DNA from: DATNPH01 sp036703315
GTDB taxonomy: Bacteria > Cyanobacteriota > Cyanobacteriia > Cyanobacteriales > Coleofasciculaceae
Assembly (NCBI GenBank): GCA_036703315.1
Contig: DATNPH010000207.1
Span: 1 to 11,364 of the forward strand
Direction of reading: 5' to 3'
DNA: 11,364 nt
Shown here in pieces: positions 1-5,640 of the stretch. The number at the start of each line of letters is the position of its first letter. Positions within the stretch are counted from its first letter, which is position 1. Position numbers and translations under genes: made by a program. Under the pieces are notes generated by a model, which made no database searches, had not been told where the DNA came from, and saw only the letters and a list, made by a program, of their open reading frames with translations.

Positions 1-95
1 ATCTTCAGAGTAAGAGTAGATGCAATAGATTTTATATACACTGCAACTACCACTGTTGTGAATAAATATTCATTGTTCCATTGTGGATTAAATCG
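1..95 (+). other. 5' flank of the DUF928 gene
   Basis: This is an AT-rich leader without a coding region that I can support. A TATATA stretch at about 34-39 could be a -10 element, but I see no convincing -35 partner, so I do not call a promoter. The only ribosome-binding signal before the ATG at 96 is a weak GGA at 85-87. Confidence 0.35.
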
Positions 96-845
96 ATGAT
101 ACACCTACCAAAAATCAAACTTACCTTTATTGCTGTTTTGGCGATCGCAGGCTTTAGCAGCAACCCTCAACCAGGATGGACACAACTTAGTTCACCCGTA
201 ATTACTGATCTACCATCAGCACCAGGTACTGGTACACCTGATAATAATCGGACATCGACAGCGGGGGTAAGCCGTGGTGGATGCCAGCAGGTAGACAAGC
301 AGACAGATAAGCAGCTTACTGCCTTAGTACCTATAAAAGGCTCTGAGAGTTTAACAACTGCTGAGCATCCGGTGTTTTGGTTTTATATTCCTGATGCTCC
401 CAAGGACATAAACTCCATAGAGTTTTCACTGCACCCGAAGGGTGGTGATGAAAAGACTACCCTCTACCGAACTTCCCTCCAACCCACTAAAACACCAGGC
501 GTGATTGGTATTCCCTTGCCACCAAGTCCCAAAAATTCTCTAAAATTTAATGAAAGCTACCATTGGCGTATTGTCATTATTTGTGATCAGAAAAAAGCGT
601 CTGAAGATCCTATTGTTCTGGAGCTAGATGGTTGGGTGACACGAGTTCAGCGAAGTCCTAACCTTTGGTATGATGAACTGACAAATCTAGCTAAACGCTA
701 CCTCTCTGAGCCACAAAATACTGAATTGAAAAATGATTGGACAGAACTACTCAAATCTGTTGGCTTGGAAGGAATTGCTCAAGCACCTCTAGTTAGTTCA
801 GTCAGTAATCCTAAAAAAAACTTCAGCGTGCAACTCGTTAAGTGA
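96..845 (+). CDS. DUF928 domain secreted protein
   Basis: A 249-residue protein of the cyanobacterial DUF928 family, whose biochemical role is unknown. Residues 1-30 form a Sec-type signal: basic KIK, a hydrophobic stretch around 9-20, and a likely cut near WTQ. DUF928 hallmarks follow in order: RGGC (60-63), LTALVP (74-79), HPVFWFYIP (91-99), LYRTSL (123-128), TPGVIGIPLP (133-142), YHWRIVIICD (155-164), and a C-terminal helical part ending in LLKSVGLEGIAQAPL. Cys63 and Cys163 could pair in an oxidising compartment. An in-frame TTG at 81 would add MWIKS, but the ATG at 96 starts directly at the basic signal-peptide region and is preferred, although its ribosome binding site is poor. Genes of this family are often found near CHAT and haemagglutinin-type genes in cyanobacteria (from memory), and that is the case here, but on the opposite strand. 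HIP1 lies at 141-148. Family assignment is confident; function is not known. Confidence 0.88.
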   Translation: MIHLPKIKLTFIAVLAIAGFSSNPQPGWTQLSSPVITDLPSAPGTGTPDNNRTSTAGVSRGGCQQVDKQTDKQLTALVPIKGSESLTTAEHPVFWFYIPDAPKDINSIEFSLHPKGGDEKTTLYRTSLQPTKTPGVIGIPLPPSPKNSLKFNESYHWRIVIICDQKKASEDPIVLELDGWVTRVQRSPNLWYDELTNLAKRYLSEPQNTELKNDWTELLKSVGLEGIAQAPLVSSVSNPKKNFSVQLVK

Positions 846-1109
846 GCGTTTGCTCTCTGTTTCCGTTTCTTTAAATAACCCGGTAAAGTACGTATTTGAT
901 ACGGGAGCTACGTTTGGTGAACTGCGTGTATTTCTCAGTGCCCCTGTTCATCGACTCGTATCAGCAACGGCTGATCGCTCTTGAGCTTACGCAGCCAGCA
1001 GTTATGCTTTTTGTTACACAAAAAGTTAATTTTTTTATTTTGCATAAAAGCATAGCTTTATGAGTTGAGTTATAGACAGAACAGTTTTAGTACACAATGG
1101 TTATTCCTC
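846..1109. other. Intergenic region between DUF928 and metalloprotease genes
   Basis: The first part (to about 984) is open in the +1 frame relative to the DUF928 gene but carries no recognisable domain. The second part is AT-rich and contains the hairpin at 1007-1025 and a second small hairpin at 1043-1062 (arms CAT/AAAGC and GCTTT/ATG, with one bulged A). I cannot identify a confident promoter for the downstream gene. Confidence 0.4.
1007..1036 (+). terminator. Possible intrinsic terminator after DUF928 gene
   Basis: A perfect 7-bp inverted repeat, CTTTTTG (1007-1013) and CAAAAAG (1019-1025), with a 5-nt loop is followed by a run of seven T (1030-1036). The stem has only two G-C pairs, so it would be weak. 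It lies about 160 nt after the DUF928 stop codon. Cyanobacteria make limited use of classical intrinsic terminators, so this is a candidate only. Confidence 0.35.
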
Positions 1110-1115
1110 AAGGAG
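1110..1115 (+). promoter_or_regulatory. Strong ribosome binding site fixing a GTG start
   Basis: AAGGAG sits 8 nt upstream of GTG 1124. It is the best Shine-Dalgarno sequence on the plus strand here, and it decides the non-ATG start of the metalloprotease gene. Confidence 0.75.
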
Positions 1116-1123
1116 AGTAATCC

Positions 1124-2470
1124 GTGCGTCCATTACGCTCTCGTCTACTATCCCTTCACCGCTTCTTTCCTCGTCGCTTTGTGGCTGTCGCCACCTCAGC
1201 CACCCTCGTTAGTATTCTTGTCGCCCCCGGAGCAAAGATGCTTCAGGCTCTCCCAATCCACAGCAATAACCCGGTACGCAACCTCTCGGTGGTTTCGTCG
1301 CCTTCGAGAGCTAACGTTTCCAGCAGTCCTAAGCAAAGCCAAGGAGTGGATTTCACCCAGCCATACGCCTCTTTAAAGCCGCGTAACGGAAAGTTTCCGC
1401 TTCTTGTCATCTGTTTCGATCCGCTTCGCCCAGGTGAAAATCGACCGAGTGAGGCTCAGATCATCAACCAGCATCGTGGCGACGATAACAAAGTGAACGT
1501 GAAGAGTTGGTACAAGGAAAACACAAGCGGAAAGTATGGCCCCGATCCTATTACCTTCCTTGGCTGCTCCAATAACAACTGGTTCGTGGCACCGCCAGGG
1601 CGGCAGGGTAACTGGTACTGGGCCAACCAAGCGTGGCCCCTCATGTGGCAGGATGCCATCAAAGCGGCAGATCCCTATTTCGATTTCCATAAGTATGATC
1701 GCAACGGTGACAACCACATCACTGGTGACGAGCTTACGGTGGAGATTGTTCGACCGCAGAACAGCACTGACGGGTATCACCGAGATACCTCGGTGGCAGT
1801 CGATGGAGTAAGCACACCAATGTCTATCGACGTACTTGATGTCTACTTTTCCGCGAACAACGACTACCGCTATGTTAATGTAGGTCTCGTCGCGCATGAG
1901 GCGGCTCACGGAGCGCTGGGTGCAGACGACATGTACTCAGGCTATGACACGCGAGCTGGTTATTACAGTTTGATGGACAGCCACTTCAACGCGACTCACT
2001 TCGATCCTTTCCACAAGCTTAAGAGCGGGTTCCTCAAGCCGGACACAGTCGAGATTAACCAGTGGAAGACCCAAACCGTCTCTCTAGGTTCAGTAGAAAC
2101 AAAGAGGAAAGCGATCATCCTCTATCATTCGACAAAGAAGACTCAGGAATACTTCATCCTTGAGAACCGTTGGGGCGGATCTTCTTCGTCCCCCAACTAT
2201 GACTCCCGTCTCCCGGCTCATGGGATTGCGGTATGGCACATTGTCGAAGACCTGGCACTGGCGAATCAGTTCCCGCCACCAGGCAATCCAGGGTTTGTGG
2301 TGGACTATTGGAACTGGGGACGCCAGGGTATCCGTTTCCTTGGTGTTCTATCGAACGGCGGATCTTCCAAGGAGTTGAAGTGGGCTGACGGAAGTTCGTC
2401 AAAAATCAAGGTGAAGGCTAAAACCGGATCTGCTGAATATGTGAATGTGGAGATTACCAAACTTCCCTAA
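1124..2470 (+). CDS. M6-like zinc metalloprotease with EF-hand
   Basis: A 448-residue secreted protease of the M6 (immune inhibitor A-like) metallopeptidase type. The N-terminus is basic and followed by a hydrophobic stretch (about 19-34) that fits a signal peptide or membrane anchor. The zinc site is HEAAHGALGADD: His258, Glu259 and His262, with Asp268 at the position of the third ligand in HExxHxxGxxD. The usual glycine is shifted by one residue (Leu265-Gly266). A Met-turn, SLMD (Met284), follows, as expected for metzincin-like folds. A canonical EF-hand loop lies at 192-203 (DRNGDNHITGDE, with Asp1, Asn3, Asp5, Thr9, Glu12), suggesting calcium-dependent stability. The C-terminal part (HGIAVWHI, WADGSSSKIKV) resembles the post-catalytic region of M6 proteins. 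GTG is chosen as start because of the AAGGAG 8 nt upstream. The gene looks more GC-rich than the DUF928 gene and has no HIP1 site, so acquisition by transfer is possible but not shown. Substrate is unknown. Confidence 0.85.
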   Translation: MRPLRSRLLSLHRFFPRRFVAVATSATLVSILVAPGAKMLQALPIHSNNPVRNLSVVSSPSRANVSSSPKQSQGVDFTQPYASLKPRNGKFPLLVICFDPLRPGENRPSEAQIINQHRGDDNKVNVKSWYKENTSGKYGPDPITFLGCSNNNWFVAPPGRQGNWYWANQAWPLMWQDAIKAADPYFDFHKYDRNGDNHITGDELTVEIVRPQNSTDGYHRDTSVAVDGVSTPMSIDVLDVYFSANNDYRYVNVGLVAHEAAHGALGADDMYSGYDTRAGYYSLMDSHFNATHFDPFHKLKSGFLKPDTVEINQWKTQTVSLGSVETKRKAIILYHSTKKTQEYFILENRWGGSSSSPNYDSRLPAHGIAVWHIVEDLALANQFPPPGNPGFVVDYWNWGRQGIRFLGVLSNGGSSKELKWADGSSSKIKVKAKTGSAEYVNVEITKLP

Positions 2471-2567
2471 GAAAAATGGGTTCTCTTCGTCACTAAATCA
2501 CACTCAAGGCAAGGCGGTTTGTAGCGATTAAAGTCCAACAAAAACTTTAACAACTCAGACGTTTGAT

Positions 2568-2605
2568 TTGAAACTTCCATGGGCTTCAATCTATGGAAGT
2601 TTTAA
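2568..2605. terminator. Inverted repeat between convergent genes, likely terminator
   Basis: Perfect 10-bp arms, AAACTTCCAT (2571-2580) and ATGGAAGTTT (2593-2602), enclose 12 nt. Inner G-C and G-T pairs could extend the stem to 13 bp with a 6-nt loop. It is followed by TTTT-AAT on the plus strand. It stands 100 nt after the metalloprotease stop and 79 nt after the CHAT stop, so it could end transcription from either side. The U-tract is short, particularly for the minus-strand transcript. Confidence 0.5.
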
Positions 2606-2680
2606 TGTAATTAGCTAATTGGTTTTGATTTTGGCAGCCTGATTGTTATTGCTTTCATGCTCCTTTAGGGTGCTATTGTA

Positions 2681-5593
2681 CTAAAGCCAATTTCCAACTA
2701 GAACATAAGGTGCCCAATAGTAAGGGGCTTTGTATTGCTTAAACAGAGCTAACTGAGCCTGATGAAGTGCTTGGGCTTTCGTCACGTCAGGGTTAGTTAA
2801 CTGCTTGTAAAACTGCTCCATCAGCTCAGCAGTCGAGCGATCGCTCACTTGCCACAGCGTTGACAGGGTACTGCGTGCCCCTGCCCGTACTGCGATGCCA
2901 GCTAGCCCCAAAGTTGCTCTGTTATCCCCTTTGGCTGTCTCACAAGCACTCAGAACGAGTAATTCGACAATACTCGATGGGCTGTGGTTGTTAATCCGGA
3001 GCAAGTTGTTCAAGTCGTTGCTTTTGAGGAGCTGATTGTAAGCCAGAATAAATGTCTCTTCAGGGTCAGAACTGAACTTACCATGAGTAGCTATGTGGAC
3101 GGCGGAGAAACCCCCGGAGCTAATTTGCTGTTGAAGATTTGTTTCAGTAAATTTTGGATTCAATAGTGACTCTGAAGATACGATGCTTCCAACTAGCTGC
3201 AATTCCTCTACCACGTTAGGGAGTTCGCCAAACTTTTGCCCCTCAACTTCCCGCCGCTCACTCACTCCGGCTGTCAAGACTTTTAACCGTTCTCGCTGCA
3301 AAGGTCGCAGGTCGAAAAGTTGCAAGCCCGGAACTAGAGCGATCGCATACTGTTTTTGCATCAGATACTCGTTCCGTTTGCCATCATAGAGGACTGACAT
3401 TGGAATATTTCGCAGAACTCCATCCAGAACAAACACTAGAGTTTTGACTTGGCTACTATTTTCCAGGTCTTGCTCCCATGGTTCAATCAACCATTTGTAT
3501 ACCTGTGTCGCGTTTTCGATGACTTCTTCTGGACGGTTGAGTCTTAATATGCCGATTCGCAGTTCTATCGCAGTTTTTTCGACCTCAGCTCGTTTTACCG
3601 GAGTGGCATAGTGCCTTAGAGGTTGCCTTGGGAGTTTGGCAATAACTTCTAATCGGTCTTCCAGAATAATGGGATAAATAAATGCAGCAGTCTTGTCTAC
3701 TTTGTCACTGTCCTGGTTAAGCTGCACCATATGGGAAAGGTTACAGCTCAGGAAATTTTCCAGTTCAGCTAATTGGAGGGAATCAATGACTTCAATGGCT
3801 CGTTGGAGATTTTCTTGACTAGGTTGAGAGTTTCCCTCAGTTCTCAATAGCAAATCAACTAGCTTTCGATGAATTGGTTCTACATTGTCCCGAAACGAGA
3901 ACTGTACCTCTGAATTGATAGTTAGCAAATCGTGGCGAACAGACTTAAGGGTTTTAACGGCTTCTTCATAGGCTGCGATCGCTTTTTTTCTATCCCCTTG
4001 TTTTTCCCATAAACGCCCCAACTGCCATTCCCACTGGTAGCGAATGTCAGGGGCTTGAATCTCCTCTGCTGAGAGGAGCGCTTGTTGAGTCAAGTCTTGG
4101 GCTGCGCTCAATTGCTTGGTTAGCTCATACAACCCACCTAACTGACCCAGGGCATAAGATTCGGCTGTTCGATCTTTCAGGTTGCGGGCTTGTTGAACCG
4201 CAGCCGCTAAAATCTGGGCAATATCTTGAGATGAAGGGGGGGTTGTGGCAAGACTTTGCTCAGGAAGCTGTTTCCTCTGTTTTTCCTGGTGATCGCGCCT
4301 ATTGCGCAAAAGTGATTCTGTGTCAATATCAAATTGGAGACAAGTCAGACTTCGGGCGAAGTTAAGTTGGGCATAGATAGTTGTTCGACTTGGAGACAAG
4401 TTAGCAATCAACTGCTGGATTTTTGGTTGCAGTGCTGCTACCTCAGACCAGTTGCCTGTCTCGATCGAGAGGTTTAGTAGATTCAGCTGAGCTTGGAGTG
4501 CAAGGGAGGGTGAATCTGCTGCTCGTTTATAATAGGCGATCGCCTCTTGAGTATGCTTTTGCTCCTCTTGTTCCTTACCGATGGCTATGGCTCTGTTACC
4601 CAAGGCACGTTCCGTATTACCCAACTCAAGTAGAGCAGAACTTTCAGCTCTAGAGAGTTTAGAGTCTTGAGCCACTTTTAAACTTTTTTGCAAGACTTCT
4701 TGAGACTTGCTGAGATTCCCAACTCGCCTCAAAGCCTGACCGAGACTCTGCAATCCTGTTACTTTGAGGTTAAGGTCTGGTTGCTGCTGTAGGATTTGTT
4801 CGACATGAAGTAATGCCGATTGAAATTCCGTGTCAGCCTGCTGAGTGCTTAATCCTAAGGCTTGTAGAGCTTGAGTATTTAATCCTAAGGCTTGTAGAGC
4901 CTCAACTCGGTTAATCAAGCTACCAATGACGCCCATTTTATTGCCAGCTTGTTCGTAGGTAGCCGCTGCTCTCTGCCAAGTTTTTATAGCTTCTGGCGAC
5001 TGTCCCTTTGCCGCTTGCAAGCGACCTTGAGTATTCAAGGCTTTAGCGAAAACGTCTAAGTAAGCCTGGGTGTTCGCTGTATTTTTCTGGTTATCCAGTA
5101 GTTTTAGACTTTGTGAGATTGCATCCTCTGCCTTCTCCCACTGTCCTAGATGCTGATAAGCCAACGAAAGATAGCGCAGCACCAGCGCTTGGTTCAAGCT
5201 ATCTCCCTGACTTACAAAAGCAGAAGCTGCCTGCTGCCAGTTCCCTACCGCCTCTGAAAACCGTTCAGCCTCATAGAGTTCTATACCCTGTTGCAGTAAC
5301 AACTGGGCACTTGAAGTTTGAGAGAGCACCTCAGAAGTGCCTTCAACCCCTTGAGTTGAAACAGCTGGGACACATAAGGCTGTAATTAGTGCCAATAGTG
5401 CTAGAAGGATTAGTCCGAGTATCCGCTGATACGCCCTGATACCAATCCGCGTTATATTTGCAACTTTCTCCCCCCTTTTTAAGCCCTGTTGAGGGGGCTC
5501 AAACCTTGCATCTACAACGCAAAACGGTACAAGTGGTACCGACTTTACAATGCGTCGGATGCGATGCCAAAATCCAGGCGGTTTTCTGCTCAT
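2681..5593 (-). CDS. TPR-CHAT domain putative cysteine protease, membrane anchored
   Basis: A 970-residue protein counted from ATG 5593; an in-frame GTG at 5611 would add six residues. Residues 1-56 are an unusual basic leader, followed by a hydrophobic segment at about 57-75 (signal anchor or signal peptide). Residues about 95-560 contain TPR-like helical repeats, for example ELYEAERFSEAVGNWQQA and WEKQGDRKKAIAAYEEAV, which would bind partner proteins. The FRDNVEPIHRKLVDLLL-type helix typical of cyanobacterial TPR-CHAT proteins precedes the CHAT domain (about 629-970). The caspase-like dyad is intact: His837 in HIATHG and Cys884 in LSACETA. CHAT proteins are caspase/separase relatives that usually cut partner proteins. 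The membrane segment would place the dyad outside the cytoplasm if it is a signal peptide. The gene is last in the minus-strand cluster, 43 nt after HA1. Its leader contains a 31-codon insertion relative to the HA1 leader and a 10-codon tandem duplication in the TPR region. Substrate is unknown. Confidence 0.9.
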   Translation of the reverse strand: MSRKPPGFWHRIRRIVKSVPLVPFCVVDARFEPPQQGLKRGEKVANITRIGIRAYQRILGLILLALLALITALCVPAVSTQGVEGTSEVLSQTSSAQLLLQQGIELYEAERFSEAVGNWQQAASAFVSQGDSLNQALVLRYLSLAYQHLGQWEKAEDAISQSLKLLDNQKNTANTQAYLDVFAKALNTQGRLQAAKGQSPEAIKTWQRAAATYEQAGNKMGVIGSLINRVEALQALGLNTQALQALGLSTQQADTEFQSALLHVEQILQQQPDLNLKVTGLQSLGQALRRVGNLSKSQEVLQKSLKVAQDSKLSRAESSALLELGNTERALGNRAIAIGKEQEEQKHTQEAIAYYKRAADSPSLALQAQLNLLNLSIETGNWSEVAALQPKIQQLIANLSPSRTTIYAQLNFARSLTCLQFDIDTESLLRNRRDHQEKQRKQLPEQSLATTPPSSQDIAQILAAAVQQARNLKDRTAESYALGQLGGLYELTKQLSAAQDLTQQALLSAEEIQAPDIRYQWEWQLGRLWEKQGDRKKAIAAYEEAVKTLKSVRHDLLTINSEVQFSFRDNVEPIHRKLVDLLLRTEGNSQPSQENLQRAIEVIDSLQLAELENFLSCNLSHMVQLNQDSDKVDKTAAFIYPIILEDRLEVIAKLPRQPLRHYATPVKRAEVEKTAIELRIGILRLNRPEEVIENATQVYKWLIEPWEQDLENSSQVKTLVFVLDGVLRNIPMSVLYDGKRNEYLMQKQYAIALVPGLQLFDLRPLQRERLKVLTAGVSERREVEGQKFGELPNVVEELQLVGSIVSSESLLNPKFTETNLQQQISSGGFSAVHIATHGKFSSDPEETFILAYNQLLKSNDLNNLLRINNHSPSSIVELLVLSACETAKGDNRATLGLAGIAVRAGARSTLSTLWQVSDRSTAELMEQFYKQLTNPDVTKAQALHQAQLALFKQYKAPYYWAPYVLVGNWL
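4841..4900 (-). repeat. 30-bp direct tandem duplication inside the CHAT gene
   Basis: Two adjacent 30-bp copies (4841-4870 and 4871-4900) differ at only three positions. In the protein they give the repeated decapeptides ALQALGLNTQ and ALQALGLSTQ. The frame is kept and one helix of the TPR region gains about ten residues. It looks like a recent replication-slippage or recombination event. Confidence 0.85.
5440..5538. repeat. In-frame repeat-like insertion in the CHAT leader
   Basis: Compared with the homologous HA1 leader (8349-8426), the CHAT leader has a net gain of 93 nt between matching flanks (5423-5439 matches 8349-8365; 5542 onward matches 8375 onward). The extra piece can be drawn as 99 bp ending in TACCA (5440-5444) and TGGTA (5534-5538), short terminal inverted repeats. 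Inside, an imperfect inverted repeat runs from TGCAA (5459-5463) to TTGCA (5506-5510) and includes a C6T5 run facing a G5 run, so it could fold as a hairpin. The C-run/T-run/AAG arrangement and the ATAACGCGGATTGG stretch on the minus strand resemble small dispersed repeats of cyanobacterial genomes, as I remember them. It encodes about residues 18-50 of the CHAT protein without a stop. Confidence 0.55.
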
Positions 5594-5640
5594 ATACTTG
5601 CTCTCAAACACTGTGAAATCAATAAATCACAGGCAGCTAA
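5542..5640 (-). repeat. Duplicated gene junction, copy 1 (HA1/CHAT)
   Basis: This stretch holds the HA1 stop, a 43-nt spacer and the first codons of the CHAT gene. It aligns with 8375-8472 at the HA2/HA1 boundary. Identical blocks include 5581-5593 with 8414-8426 (start codon and MSRK region) and 5627-5640 with 8459-8472 (around the upstream stop). The spacer itself is also clearly related (roughly two thirds identical by eye, with one 1-nt gap), so the likeness is not due to protein constraint alone. Confidence 0.8.

Noticed and set aside
897..911. DTGAT motif in the +1 frame after the DUF928 gene, as in retropepsin-like aspartic proteases
   Set aside because: The frame is under 60 codons and the residues around the motif do not fit an aspartic protease.
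1065..1376. Plus-strand 103-codon frame overlapping the metalloprotease start
   Set aside because: It overlaps the well-supported GTG 1124 gene in another frame; it starts well upstream of the strong AAGGAG, which serves the metalloprotease start.
1373..1909. Minus-strand 178-codon frame inside the metalloprotease gene
   Set aside because: Antisense to a gene with clear catalytic motifs; no domain, and no start context that I can see.
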